Assembly: GCF_006496635.1 (NCBI RefSeq)
Contig: NZ_CP022958.1
Coordinates: forward strand, 868,001-932,000
DNA from: Azoarcus sp. DD4
GTDB lineage: Bacteria; Pseudomonadota; Gammaproteobacteria; Burkholderiales; Rhodocyclaceae
Length of the DNA: 64,000 nucleotides
Direction: 5' to 3'
The notes beneath the pieces are model-generated. The model was not told the DNA's origin. It saw only the letters and a program-made list of their open reading frames with translations, and did not search any database. Both the position numbers and the translations under genes were made by a program. How positions within the stretch are numbered: position 1 is the stretch's first letter; each line of letters begins with the position of its first letter. Of this stretch, positions 44,267 through 53,699 are shown piece by piece.

Positions 44267-44358
44267 GGGGAACTCCTGCTGAAATGGATTAAGAATTCAT
44301 AATTATAGCGAAGTCGTTCCGAATCGAAAGCGCCTGCGCGCTGGCGGGCGCAGCGGGC

Positions 44359-45087
44359 TCACTCCCAGCTCACCTGCGCTGCGAACAGGTAGCCCGCACC
44401 GTACACCGTCTTGATCAGCTTGGGATTCTGCGGGTCGTCGTCGAGCTTGCGGCGCAGTCGCGAGATGCGCACGTCTATGCTGCGATCGAAGGGATCGACG
44501 TCGCGCTCGCCCAGCAATTGTTCGCGCGAGAAGATCTTGTTCGGGCGGCGCAGCAGCACCGCCAGCAGGCTGGCCTCGGCGGCCGACAGGCTCACCTCGC
44601 GGCCGTCTGGCGCGGTCATCGCATGGCGGCCGCTGTCGAAGATCCAGCCGGCGAAATGGGCGATGGTCTTCTCGCCGACGCTCTCCATCGGTGCCGAACG
44701 CTGGTAGCGGCGCAGGATGGAACGCACCCTGGCCACCAGCTCGCGCGGCTCGAACGGTTTGACAATGTAGTCGTCCGCGCCCAGCTCCAGCCCCAGCACC
44801 CGGTCGGTGACGTCGTTGCGCCCGGTCAGTATCAGCACCGCGCACGGACTGCCGTCCTGCAGTTCGCGCACCACCTGCATGCCGTCCATGTCGGGCAGGC
44901 CGAGATCGACGATGCACAGGTCCGGCGTCTGCTGGCGCGCGCGCGACAGCAGCTGCCGGCCGGTGGCCAGATGTTCGCAGCGAAAGCCGTACTCGGTCAG
45001 GCTGGCGCAGATCAGGCGGGCGATCTCGGGTTCATCCTCCAGCACGAAGATGGTCGACGGGCTTGCCTCGGGTCGGGTCGCGGTCAT
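44359..45087 (-). CDS. OmpR/PhoB-type response regulator
   Basis: A 242-residue response regulator: receiver domain with acidic pocket LEDE and phospho-acceptor D61 (VDLGLPDMDG), K near 110 in VKPF, and a C-terminal winged helix (about 145-235, ending RRKLDDDP ... VYGAGYLF). Its start overlaps the stop of the kinase gene by four bases (ATGA), so the two are translated together and form a pair. The target genes are not evident from the surroundings. Confidence 0.92.
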   Translation of the reverse strand: MTATRPEASPSTIFVLEDEPEIARLICASLTEYGFRCEHLATGRQLLSRARQQTPDLCIVDLGLPDMDGMQVVRELQDGSPCAVLILTGRNDVTDRVLGLELGADDYIVKPFEPRELVARVRSILRRYQRSAPMESVGEKTIAHFAGWIFDSGRHAMTAPDGREVSLSAAEASLLAVLLRRPNKIFSREQLLGERDVDPFDRSIDVRISRLRRKLDDDPQNPKLIKTVYGAGYLFAAQVSWE

Positions 45088-47141
45088 GTTGAGCCAGGCT
45101 CCTGGGCCGGATTGAGGTTCTGCAGCGCGGCGGCGAGCGCCGCCTGGTCGAAGGGCTTGCGCAGCACGGGAATGTCGGCCGCCGCCGGCGGCGCATCACT
45201 GCTCGCGCTGGCGTAGCCGGTGATCAGCAGGATGGGCAGGTCGGCACGCAGGCTGCGCGCGTGCATGGCCAGCTCGCGCCCGCCTATGCCGCCCGGCATC
45301 ACGGTATCGCTGATCAGCAAGGCGATGTCCTCGATGTTTTCCAGCAGGGGAATCGCCTCGACGCCGCTCTCCGCCTCGATCACCGGATGGCCGAGGGCGG
45401 TGAGCTGCATGCGGATGACCTTGCGAACCTCGGGTTCGTCCTCCACCAGCAGCACCGGGCCGCTGCGCAGGCGCGGCGCCGGCGGCGGCGCGGCGGCTTC
45501 GGCCGAGGCGGGCGCTGCCGGCTGTGTCATGGGCAGCACGAAACGTACATTGGTGCCCTGGCCGGGTGTGGACAGGATGCGGATGTTGCCGCCCGACTGG
45601 CGCACGAAGCCATACACCATGGACAGCCCCAGGCCGCTGCCGCCGCCGAAGGGCTTGGTGGTGAAGAAGGGTTCGAACAGGCGCGGCACCAGCGCCGGAT
45701 CGATGCCGGTGCCGGTGTCGGTGACGTCGATCTGCACATAGTGGCCGGGCGGCACCTCGACCAGGCGGGCGATGTTGGCATCGAGCAGGCGGTCGGATAC
45801 CGCGATCGTCAGCTCGCCACCGTCCGGCATCGCGTCGCGCGCGTTGAGCGCCAGGTTGAGCAGCGCGTTCTCCAACTGGTGCGGATCGACCAGCGCATGC
45901 AGCGGCTCGCCCGGCAGCCGCAGCCGCACCTTGATGGTTTCCGACAGCGAGCGCACCAGCAGGTGCGACATGTTGTGCACCAGCGCGCCCACTTCCACGG
46001 TGCTCGGTTCCAGCGGCTGGCGGCGCGAGAAGGTGAGCAGGCGTTTGATCAGCTCGGCGCCGCGCTTCGACGCCTGCAGTGCCGGATCGACATACTCGGC
46101 GCCCGGCCCGCCGGCGAGCTGGGCCTGCAAGGCCGACAGGTTGCCGATGATGATGGTGAGCAGGTTGTTGAAGTCGTGCGCCAGTCCGCCGGTGAGCTGG
46201 CCCACCGCCTCCATTTTCTGCGCCTGCACCAGCGCGGCCTGGTGGGCCTTTTGCTCGGTGATGTCGATGGACAGCACGAAATAGCCCTGGAAGCCGCCCT
46301 CCACCGAGACGTCCGGCACCACCACGCTGCGCGCATGCACGGTCTGGCCCTGGGCGTTCTTGCGCGAATACTCGTAGCTGACGCGGTCGCCGTGGGTGGC
46401 GTTCTCCAGATGGGGGCAGATCGCCGCATAAGCCTCGGGGCCGAACACCTCGGCGATGCTGCGGCCGACGATGTCTTCCTTGCTGAGGCCGAACCAGTCG
46501 GCATAGGCGCGGTTGGCGAAGCGGTAGCGCTGGCCGGCGTCCACATGGGCGATCAATGCGGGGATGGAGTCGAGGATGAGGCGCAGGCGTTCCTCGCTCT
46601 TGGACAGGGCGCGGGCTATCCCGTCGATCTCGCCCTTGGCGTGGGCCAGCCGCGCATTGGCCTCCTCCAGCTCGGCGGTGCGCGCCCGCACGCGCTCTTC
46701 GAGCTGGGTGTTCTGTTCCTGGATCAGCGTTTCGTAGCGGCGCTGCTCGGTGATGTCGGTCCACAGCGAGACGAAGCCGAGATTGGGGATCGGCACGCCG
46801 CGTATCGCCAGGATCTTGCCGTTGGGGCGGGCGCGCTCGGCGTAGTGGGGCTGGAAGGCGCGCGCCGCCGCCATGCGCTCGTTCACCAGCTTGTCGAGAT
46901 CGCCCTCGCCGTACTCGCCGCGCTCTGCGTTGAAGCGCACGAAGTCCTCGAACGGGGTGCCGACCCGCACCATCGATTCCGGGAAGTCGAGCAGGCGCAG
47001 CAGCGCCTTGTTCCAGGTGACGAGCTTGGGCGTGGCGTCGAACACCGCGATCGCCTGGTCGAGCAGGTCCAGCCCGGCCAGCAGCAGGTCGTAGCGGCGG
47101 CGCTGCTCGGGCGTGGGCGCAAGGTCGGCGAGTTTCGCCAT
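45084..47141 (-). CDS. PAS-domain hybrid histidine kinase with C-terminal receiver
   Basis: A 685-residue soluble hybrid kinase. Two PAS modules (about 20-135 and 180-300, the first of the PAS_7 type common in such kinases), a coiled coil (about 135-180), the phospho-acceptor H322 in GGLAHDFNNLL, the ATPase domain (N box ENALLNLALNARDAM, then GTGI and GGGSGLGL), and a C-terminal receiver (VEDEPEVRK; Asp in ISDTVMPG). I set the start at 47141 where GAGGAGAC precedes the ATG. With no membrane helix it senses an internal signal. It pairs with the overlapping response regulator, forming a His-Asp relay with two receivers. Confidence 0.9.
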   Translation of the reverse strand: MAKLADLAPTPEQRRRYDLLLAGLDLLDQAIAVFDATPKLVTWNKALLRLLDFPESMVRVGTPFEDFVRFNAERGEYGEGDLDKLVNERMAAARAFQPHYAERARPNGKILAIRGVPIPNLGFVSLWTDITEQRRYETLIQEQNTQLEERVRARTAELEEANARLAHAKGEIDGIARALSKSEERLRLILDSIPALIAHVDAGQRYRFANRAYADWFGLSKEDIVGRSIAEVFGPEAYAAICPHLENATHGDRVSYEYSRKNAQGQTVHARSVVVPDVSVEGGFQGYFVLSIDITEQKAHQAALVQAQKMEAVGQLTGGLAHDFNNLLTIIIGNLSALQAQLAGGPGAEYVDPALQASKRGAELIKRLLTFSRRQPLEPSTVEVGALVHNMSHLLVRSLSETIKVRLRLPGEPLHALVDPHQLENALLNLALNARDAMPDGGELTIAVSDRLLDANIARLVEVPPGHYVQIDVTDTGTGIDPALVPRLFEPFFTTKPFGGGSGLGLSMVYGFVRQSGGNIRILSTPGQGTNVRFVLPMTQPAAPASAEAAAPPPAPRLRSGPVLLVEDEPEVRKVIRMQLTALGHPVIEAESGVEAIPLLENIEDIALLISDTVMPGGIGGRELAMHARSLRADLPILLITGYASASSDAPPAAADIPVLRKPFDQAALAAALQNLNPAQEPGST

Positions 47142-47311
47142 GGTGCGGGTGTCTCCTCTCCGGCGATCGACGTGTGTGTCGTTATGGAGCCGATGGTTGC
47201 ACATTCGGTGGTGTGCTGGAACCTTCCTCCTCCGAAGTTGACGTTCGCGTCAACTGACGGTCGCGCGCAGCATAGCCGATCGTCCGGGCGGCGTGGCGTT
47301 CCGTCCGCTGT

Positions 47312-48343
47312 TCAAGGGGCCGCCGGCGAAGCGAGTGGAGGCGGTTCGCGGCTGCCGAGCTGGGTGCGGAAGCGCTCGGGCGAGACCCCGGTCCAGGCCA
47401 CGAAGGCGCGGTAGAAGGCGGAGGTGTCCGCATAGCCGAGATCGGCCGCCAGCTGCGCGATCGGCTGGCGGGTCTTGGTCAGGCGGGCGAGTGCGATGTC
47501 GCGCCGGGTGGCGTCCTTGATCGCGCGGAATCCCGAGCCTTCCTCCTCCAGGCGGCGCGCGAGCGTGCGCGGCGATTGGTGCAGGCGGGCGGCGATCTGG
47601 TCGAGCGACAGGTTGTGCGGCAGCGCGTCGCGCAGGATGTCGCGCACCCGGAACACCATCTCGCGGTCGCGCCGGTAGAGCATGGTGATCTTGCCCGGCG
47701 CGCCGTCGAGGAAGCTGGCGAGCGCGGCATCGTCGCGGCGCAGCGGCAGATCGAGCAGGTTGGCCTGGAAGCGCGCCACCAGCGCGTCGCCGCCGAAGGC
47801 CGAATGTTCCGTATAGACCAGCGCGTAGTCGTCGGCATGCGCCGGGCGGGCGTAGGGAAAGCGCACCGCGTCCAGCGCCAGGCTGCGGCCGACGAACCAG
47901 CAGGCCACCCCGTGCAGCAGGCGCAGCAGCCATTCGAAGGCGAACACCCGTGCCGGGTCGTCGGCGTCGGCGGCGAGCGCGCGGGTCTCGGTAATGCGCA
48001 GTTCGGCATGGCCGGCGCCGGGCTCGCGCACCACGGCCACCGCGAGATCGGGCAGCACGATGCGCAGGAAGCGCGCGGCGCGCCCCAATGCCTCTTCCAG
48101 CGTGGCGGCGCCTAGCATGCCGCGGCAGAGGAATTCGAAGCTGCCGGGGGGCATCTTCTGCGAAAACAGCGCAAAACCCTCGTCGTCGAGTTCATCCACG
48201 ATCAGGTTGTAGAGCGCGGCATAGCGTTCGACCGGAATGCGGCTGGCGGAGTCTGCAAGGCTGACGCCGGCGGCGGCGAGCAGCGGGGCCGCATCCTGGC
48301 CACGACGCAGCAGTCCGGCGAGCATGCCGGTGACGAAACCCAT
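47312..48343 (-). CDS. AraC family transcriptional regulator
   Basis: A 343-residue regulator with a long ligand-binding N-terminal domain (about 1-235, Arabinose_bd type as in OruR/ArgR-like regulators) and two helix-turn-helix units at the C-terminus (about 245-335, LSLDQIAARLHQSPRTLARRLEEEG and GYADTSAFYRAFVAWTGVSPERFR in order). The ATG at 48343 gives normal family length; no strong ribosome-binding site is seen. It is divergent from icmF, so control of icmF in response to a branched acyl compound is the natural hypothesis. Confidence 0.88.
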   Translation of the reverse strand: MGFVTGMLAGLLRRGQDAAPLLAAAGVSLADSASRIPVERYAALYNLIVDELDDEGFALFSQKMPPGSFEFLCRGMLGAATLEEALGRAARFLRIVLPDLAVAVVREPGAGHAELRITETRALAADADDPARVFAFEWLLRLLHGVACWFVGRSLALDAVRFPYARPAHADDYALVYTEHSAFGGDALVARFQANLLDLPLRRDDAALASFLDGAPGKITMLYRRDREMVFRVRDILRDALPHNLSLDQIAARLHQSPRTLARRLEEEGSGFRAIKDATRRDIALARLTKTRQPIAQLAADLGYADTSAFYRAFVAWTGVSPERFRTQLGSREPPPLASPAAP

Positions 48344-48463
48344 CGCTACCGTCGCGCGATTGCGCGCCGTTGTGCGGGGTTGCCGGGAAGATGCAAGGGG
48401 CGGGGCGGCGGTGCTCACGGTGGCGGGAAAAGCACTCGAAGCGGAGGGAGAGTTTGGCGGATT

Positions 48464-48527
48464 TTGCACGATGGTCGTCGGCAAGGGCAATGGCAAAGCA
48501 TCCGGCTGGCTTCTACCATTCGTGCAA
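48464..48527. promoter_or_regulatory. Inverted half-sites between the AraC gene and icmF
   Basis: TTGCACGATGGT (48464-48475) and ACCATTCGTGCAA (48515-48527) are inverted copies differing by one inserted base, with centres about 51 bases apart, close to five helical turns. They lie just upstream of icmF and are good candidates for AraC-family binding and looping. Confidence 0.5.
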
Positions 48528-48555
48528 CGGGTTATTAGAACGGGGGAGACCGACC

Positions 48556-51500
48556 ATGACCGACCTGAGCATCGCCAAGAAGCTTTCGCCCTACAAGCCG
48601 AAGAACAAGGTGCGCTTCGTCACCGCCGCCGCGCTGTTCGACGGCCACGACGCCTCGATCAACATCATGCGCCGCATCCTGCAATCGACCGGCGCCGAGG
48701 TCATCCACCTCGGCCACAACCGCTCGGTGGGCGAGATCGTCAAGGCGGCGCTGCAGGAAGACGTGCAGGGCATCGCCATCACCAGCTACCAGGGCGGCCA
48801 CGTCGAATTCTTCAAGTACATGATCGACCTGCTGAAGGCCAACGGCGGCGAGAACATCAAGGTGTTCGGCGGCGGCGGCGGCGTGATCGTGCCGTCGGAA
48901 ATCCGCGAACTGCACGCCTACGGCGTCACCCGCATCTACTCGCCGGAAGACGGCGCCACCATCGGCCTGCAGGGCATGATCAACGACGTGGTCGAGCGCT
49001 CCGACGTCGACCTCACCCATGTCGCGCCGAAGTCGGCCGACGAAATGCTCAAGCGGCTCGCCTCCGGCGACCGCCGCGCGCTGGCGCAGATCATCACCGC
49101 GCTGGAGAACGGCGCCTGCGGCGACGACATCAAGCAGGCGATCAAGGATGCCGCCGCCAAGTGCAAGACGCCGACGCTGGGCATCACCGGCACCGGCGGC
49201 GCCGGCAAGAGCTCCCTCACCGACGAGCTGGTGCGCCGCTTCCGCCTCGATCAGGAAGACCGCCTCAAGATCGCCATCGTCTCCATCGACCCCTCGCGCA
49301 AGCGCACCGGCGGCGCGCTGCTGGGCGACCGCATCCGCATGAACGCGATCGAGCACGAGCACATCTTCATGCGCTCGCTCGCCACCCGCGACACCGGCTC
49401 CGAGGTCTCGGCCGCGCTGCCCGAGGTCATCGCCGCCTGCAAGCTGTCCGGCTTCGACCTGGTGATCGTCGAGACCTCCGGCATCGGCCAGGGCGACGCC
49501 GCGATCGTGCCCTTCGTCGATCTGTCGCTGTACGTGATGACGCCGGAATTCGGCGCGGCCAGCCAGCTCGAGAAGATCGACATGCTGGACTTCGCCGATT
49601 TCGTCGCGATCAACAAGTTCGACCGCAAGGGCGCGGAAGACGCGCTGCGCGACGTGCGCAAGCAGTACCAGCGCAACCGCGAGCTGTTCACCCAGCCCAC
49701 CGACGAGATGCCGGTGTTCGGCACCATGGCGGCGCGCTTCAACGACGACGGCGTCACCGCGCTCTACCAGGCGATCTTCCCCAAGCTGGTGGAAAAGGGC
49801 CTGAAGGCTAAGGCTGCCAAGCTGCCCATCGTCACCGTCAAGGCATCGAGCAAGGGCCGCGCCATCGTCCCGGCCGAGCGCATCCGCTACCTCGCGGAAA
49901 TCGCCGACACCGTGCGCGACTACCACAAGCACGTGCTGCAGCAGGCGCGCGTCGCCCGTGAGCGCCAGTCGCTGAAGACCGCCAAGGCGCTGTTCGAGCA
50001 GTGCGGCAAGGACATCGGCTCCTTCGACGAGCTGATCAACTGGAAGGACGGCGAACTCACCCCGGTGGCGAAGAAGCTGCTGGAGCAGTGGCCGACCGAA
50101 AAGGCGCTGTACGCGGCCGACGAATACGTGGTGAAGATCCGCGACAAGGAGATCCGCACCAAGCTCACCTACGAATCGCTGTCCGGCAGCAAGATCCGCA
50201 AGGTGGCGCTGCCCAACTTCGACGACGACGGCGAGACGCTGAAATTCCTGATGAAGGAGAACGTCCCCGGCTCCTTCCCCTACACCGCCGGCGTGTTCGC
50301 CTTCAAGCGCGAGGGCGAGGACCCCACGCGGATGTTCGCGGGCGAGGGCGATGCCTTCCGCACCAACCGCCGCTTCAAGAAGGTGTCCGAAGGCATGCCG
50401 GCGCATCGCCTCAGTACCGCCTTCGACTCGGTCACGCTCTACGGCTGCGACCCCGACCTGCGCCCGGACATCTACGGCAAGATCGGTAACTCCGGCGTCA
50501 GCATCGCCACACTGGACGACATGAAGGTGCTGTACGACGGCTTCGACCTGTGCGCGCCGAGCACCTCGGTGTCGATGACGATCAACGGCCCGGCGCCCAT
50601 CATCCTGGCCTTCTTCTTCAACACCGCGATCGAGCAGCAGCTCGCGAAGTTCAAGGCCGACAACGGCCGCGAACCGACCAGCGACGAGTACGCCAAGATC
50701 CGCGCATGGACGCTGTCTTCCGTGCGCGGCACGGTGCAGGCCGACATCCTCAAGGAAGACCAGGGCCAGAACACCTGCATCTTCAGCACCGAGTTCGCGC
50801 TGAAGATGATGGGCGACATCCAGGAGTTCTTCGTGCACAACAAGGTGCAGAACTTCTACTCGGTGTCGATCTCCGGCTATCACATCGCCGAAGCCGGCGC
50901 CAACCCGATCAGCCAGCTCGCCTTCACGCTCGCCAACGGCTTCACCTATGTGGAGTCCTACCTGGCGCGCGGCATGCACATCGACGATTTCGCGCCCAAC
51001 CTCAGCTTCTTCTTCAGCAACGGCATGGACCCGGAATACACCGTGATCGGCCGCGTCGCGCGCCGCATCTGGGCGGTGGCGATGAAGAACAAGTACGGCG
51101 CCAACGAGCGCAGCCAGAAGCTGAAATACCACGTGCAGACCTCCGGCCGTTCGCTGCACGCGCAGGAGATGGATTTCAACGACATCCGCACCACGCTGCA
51201 GGCGCTGATCGCGATCTACGACAACTGCAACAGCCTGCACACCAACGCCTACGACGAGGCGATCACCACCCCGACGGAAGAGTCGGTGCGCCGGGCGATG
51301 GCGATCCAGCTCATCATCAACCGCGAGTGGGGCCTGGCCAAGAACGAGAACCCCAACCAGGGCAGCTTCATCGTCGAGGAACTCACCGATCTCGTCGAAG
51401 AAGCGGTGCTGAAGGAGTTCGAGGCCATCGCCAGCCGCGGCGGCGTGCTCGGCGCGATGGAGACCGGCTATCAGCGCGGCAAGATCCAGGAAGAGTCGCT

Positions 51501-51822
51501 GTATTACGAGCACAAGAAGCACGACGGCTCCTACCCCATCATCGGCGTGAACACCTTCCTCAACCCCAAGGGCCAGGCCCAGCAGGAGATCGAGCTGGCG
51601 CGTTCCACCGACGAGGAGAAGCAAAGCCAGCTCGCCCGCCTGAAGGACTTCCATGGCCGCAACAAGGCCGAAGCGGCGAAGTGGCAGGCGAAGCTGCAGC
51701 AGACGGTGATCGAGAACGGCAACGTGTTCGAGGTGCTGGTCGATGCGGTGCGCTACTGCTCGCTCGGCCAGATCACCGAGGCGCTGTACAAGGTGGGCGG
51801 CCAGTACCGGCGCAGCATGTAA
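48556..51822 (+). CDS. icmF: Fused isobutyryl-CoA mutase IcmF
   Basis: A 1088-residue fusion, typical IcmF length. Order: B12-binding domain (about 10-150, with DGHDAS at 29-34, the IcmF variant of DxHxxG), a MeaB-like G domain (about 200-420, Walker A GTGGAGKS near 211, ETSGIGQGDA, NKFD), a linker, and the mutase TIM barrel (about 540-1088, SGYHIAEAGANP, QTSGRSL). The segment TRMFAGEG has Phe at the position that is Phe in isobutyryl-CoA mutases and Leu in pivalyl-CoA mutases, favouring isobutyryl/n-butyryl-CoA. It carries its own chaperone, unlike mcm, which uses MeaB. Confidence 0.93.
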   Translation: MTDLSIAKKLSPYKPKNKVRFVTAAALFDGHDASINIMRRILQSTGAEVIHLGHNRSVGEIVKAALQEDVQGIAITSYQGGHVEFFKYMIDLLKANGGENIKVFGGGGGVIVPSEIRELHAYGVTRIYSPEDGATIGLQGMINDVVERSDVDLTHVAPKSADEMLKRLASGDRRALAQIITALENGACGDDIKQAIKDAAAKCKTPTLGITGTGGAGKSSLTDELVRRFRLDQEDRLKIAIVSIDPSRKRTGGALLGDRIRMNAIEHEHIFMRSLATRDTGSEVSAALPEVIAACKLSGFDLVIVETSGIGQGDAAIVPFVDLSLYVMTPEFGAASQLEKIDMLDFADFVAINKFDRKGAEDALRDVRKQYQRNRELFTQPTDEMPVFGTMAARFNDDGVTALYQAIFPKLVEKGLKAKAAKLPIVTVKASSKGRAIVPAERIRYLAEIADTVRDYHKHVLQQARVARERQSLKTAKALFEQCGKDIGSFDELINWKDGELTPVAKKLLEQWPTEKALYAADEYVVKIRDKEIRTKLTYESLSGSKIRKVALPNFDDDGETLKFLMKENVPGSFPYTAGVFAFKREGEDPTRMFAGEGDAFRTNRRFKKVSEGMPAHRLSTAFDSVTLYGCDPDLRPDIYGKIGNSGVSIATLDDMKVLYDGFDLCAPSTSVSMTINGPAPIILAFFFNTAIEQQLAKFKADNGREPTSDEYAKIRAWTLSSVRGTVQADILKEDQGQNTCIFSTEFALKMMGDIQEFFVHNKVQNFYSVSISGYHIAEAGANPISQLAFTLANGFTYVESYLARGMHIDDFAPNLSFFFSNGMDPEYTVIGRVARRIWAVAMKNKYGANERSQKLKYHVQTSGRSLHAQEMDFNDIRTTLQALIAIYDNCNSLHTNAYDEAITTPTEESVRRAMAIQLIINREWGLAKNENPNQGSFIVEELTDLVEEAVLKEFEAIASRGGVLGAMETGYQRGKIQEESLYYEHKKHDGSYPIIGVNTFLNPKGQAQQEIELARSTDEEKQSQLARLKDFHGRNKAEAAKWQAKLQQTVIENGNVFEVLVDAVRYCSLGQITEALYKVGGQYRRSM

Positions 51823-51844
51823 GCACGCCCAACCCCGACAGAGA

Positions 51845-51872
51845 GAAACGGCGCTTCGGCGCCGTTTCTTTT
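51845..51872 (+). terminator. Rho-independent terminator after icmF
   Basis: GAAACGGCGC-TTCG-GCGCCGTTTC followed by TTTT: ten perfect pairs closed by a stable TTCG tetraloop, 22 bases after the icmF stop. Confidence 0.92.
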
Positions 51873-51888
51873 ACCTGCGGTCGGGCTT

Positions 51889-52010
51889 GCCTAATTTTTG
51901 TGCAGCGCGGAAAAGTCCTTGCCGCTCAAGCACCTTGCGTGCCGCCCCACATCTTGTCCACAGCTTCGCCCACGGCGGCCGGGGATAAACCCGGTTTTCC
52001 CCACAGGCCG
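51889..52010 (+). repeat. DnaA-box-bearing direct repeat, copy 1
   Basis: First of two imperfect direct repeats of about 122 bases in the icmF-fumC gap (371 bases, no gene). Shared blocks in order: ATTTTTGTGCA, CTCAAGC, CCGCCCCACATCTTGTCCACAG, CCCACG, GGGGATAAA. It contains TTGTCCACA (51954-51962), one base from the DnaA-box consensus, and a TTTTCCCCACA near its end. Confidence 0.75.
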
Positions 52011-52082
52011 CGGCTCCTGAGGGCGTGTGGGGAGCGGAAATCCCGTCGACGAGGGCGGCAGCGCACCGCGATGCCGGTCCTG

Positions 52083-52204
52083 CCTCATTTTTGTGCAATC
52101 GCAAAAAACGCTGCCGGCTCAAGCCTCTTTGGCGCCGCCCCACATCTTGTCCACAGCTTCACCCACGCCGGGCGGGGATAAATCGGCCTTTGTTCACAAG
52201 CCGC
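52083..52204 (+). repeat. DnaA-box-bearing direct repeat, copy 2
   Basis: Second copy, 194 bases downstream of the first. It has TTGTCCACA at 52147-52155 and TTGTTCACA at 52190-52198, both close to the DnaA box. Its right end runs into the fumC stop codon (52194-52196), so the element abuts the gene's 3' end. Confidence 0.75.
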
Positions 52205-53570
52205 CGGCTGTGAGCTTTTCCGGATCGAGCAACTGCTCCAGTTCGGCACGGCCCAGCGAGGTGTGCTCGGCGGCGACGTCGATGATCGGTCGCCCTTCGC
52301 GGTAGGCCTGCTTGGCGATTTCGGCGGCCTTGGCATAGCCGATGATGGGATTGAGCGCGGTCACCAGGATGGGGTTGCGCGCCAGCGCCTCCTGCAGGCG
52401 GGTGTCGTGCACCTTGAAGGTGGCAATCGCGCGGTCGGCAAGCAGGCGGCTGACGCTAGCCAGCAGTTGCAAGCTGTCGAGCAGCCGGTGCGCGATCAGC
52501 GGCAGCATGACGTTGAGCTCGAAATTGCCCGATTGGCCGGCGACGGTGATGGTGGTGTCGTTGCCGATCACCTGGGCCGCGACCATGCAGGTCGCCTCCG
52601 GGATCACCGGATTGACCTTGCCCGGCATGATGGACGAGCCTGGCTGCAAGGCTTCGAGTTCGATCTCGCCCAGCCCGGCGAGCGGTCCGGAATTCATCCA
52701 GCGCAGGTCGTTGGCGATCTTCATCAGCGATACGGCGGTGGTCTTCAACTGGCCGGACAGCGCCACTGCCACGTCCTGCGAACCCATCAGCGCGAAGTAG
52801 TCGGTGCCGGGCGTGAAGCTGAGGCCGCCGAGCCGGCTGATCTCGGCGCAGAAGCGGCTGGCGAAGTGCGGATGGGCGTTGATCCCGGTGCCGACCGCGG
52901 TGCCGCCCTGGGCGAGGCTCTGCAGGGCGGGCTGCAGCGCGCGCAGGTGTTCGATGTTGGCGTCGATCTGCTGGGCCCAGCCGTTGAGCACCTGGCTCAT
53001 GCGCACCGGCATCGCGTCCATCAGGTGGGTGCGGCCGGTCTTGACGTGGTGGTGCACCTCCTTGGCCTTGTCGCGGATGACATGGGCCAGGTAGCGCAGT
53101 GCCGGCAGCAATTCGCCGGCGAGGCCGAGCGCAGCGGAGACGTGGATCGCGCTGGGGATGGTGTCATTGCTGCTCTGGCCGCAATTGACGTGGTCGTTGG
53201 CGCTGACCGGCTCGCCCAGGATGCGCCCGGCGAGCGTGGCGACCACCTCGTTGGCGTTCATGTTGGAGCTGGTGCCGGAACCGGTCTGGAACACATCGAC
53301 CGGGAAGTGCTGCATGAATTCGCCGGCAAGCAGTTGTTCGCAGGCGGCGGCGATGGCATCGCCCTGAGCCGGGGTGATCTGCCCGAGCGCTGCGTTGGCG
53401 CGCGCTGCGGCGAGTTTGATGAGCAGCAGGGCTCGGATGAAGGCCGGCGGCATGCGCTGGTCGCTGATCGGGAAGTTGAGCACGGCGCGTTGGGTCTGCG
53501 CGCCGTAGAGGGCAGCCAGCGGGACGGCGAGTTCGCCCATGCTGTCACGTTCGATGCGGGTGTTGTCCAT
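52194..53570 (-). CDS. fumC: Class II fumarate hydratase
   Basis: A 458-residue fumarase converting fumarate to malate in the TCA cycle. The superfamily signature GSSIMPGKVNP is intact, as are TGSGTSSNMNANEV and the active-site HVNCGQSSND region. Length equals other FumC proteins (about 460); it is iron-independent and stable to oxidants. Aspartase is less likely given the SSND/IMPGKVNPVIPE context. AAGGAG lies upstream of the ATG. A transcription terminator of the PEP-CTERM gene lies just upstream, so fumC has its own promoter. Confidence 0.93.
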   Translation of the reverse strand: MDNTRIERDSMGELAVPLAALYGAQTQRAVLNFPISDQRMPPAFIRALLLIKLAAARANAALGQITPAQGDAIAAACEQLLAGEFMQHFPVDVFQTGSGTSSNMNANEVVATLAGRILGEPVSANDHVNCGQSSNDTIPSAIHVSAALGLAGELLPALRYLAHVIRDKAKEVHHHVKTGRTHLMDAMPVRMSQVLNGWAQQIDANIEHLRALQPALQSLAQGGTAVGTGINAHPHFASRFCAEISRLGGLSFTPGTDYFALMGSQDVAVALSGQLKTTAVSLMKIANDLRWMNSGPLAGLGEIELEALQPGSSIMPGKVNPVIPEATCMVAAQVIGNDTTITVAGQSGNFELNVMLPLIAHRLLDSLQLLASVSRLLADRAIATFKVHDTRLQEALARNPILVTALNPIIGYAKAAEIAKQAYREGRPIIDVAAEHTSLGRAELEQLLDPEKLTAGGL

Positions 53571-53635
53571 GGGGGCTCCTTGGCGGCTGACGTGCGTGTT
53601 GGAGCCCCGCGAGGCGGGAATGTTCGACTGCCGGC

Positions 53636-53677
53636 CCGAAAAGAAAAACGCCGTCCAGCACGGGCTGGACGGCGTTT
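53636..53677 (-). terminator. Rho-independent terminator of the PEP-CTERM gene
   Basis: On the minus strand AAACGCCGTCCAGC, a four-base loop and the exact complement form 14 pairs, followed by TTTTTCTTTT. It separates the PEP-CTERM gene from fumC. Confidence 0.92.
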
Positions 53678-53699
53678 CGCGTAATGCGGCGGCAGGCGC

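Noticed and set aside
48535..51654. 1039-codon open frame opposite icmF, and similar ones at 3023-5572, 36447-38525 and 38615-41158
   Set aside because: All mirror well-identified genes on the other strand and have no start signals or domains of their own.
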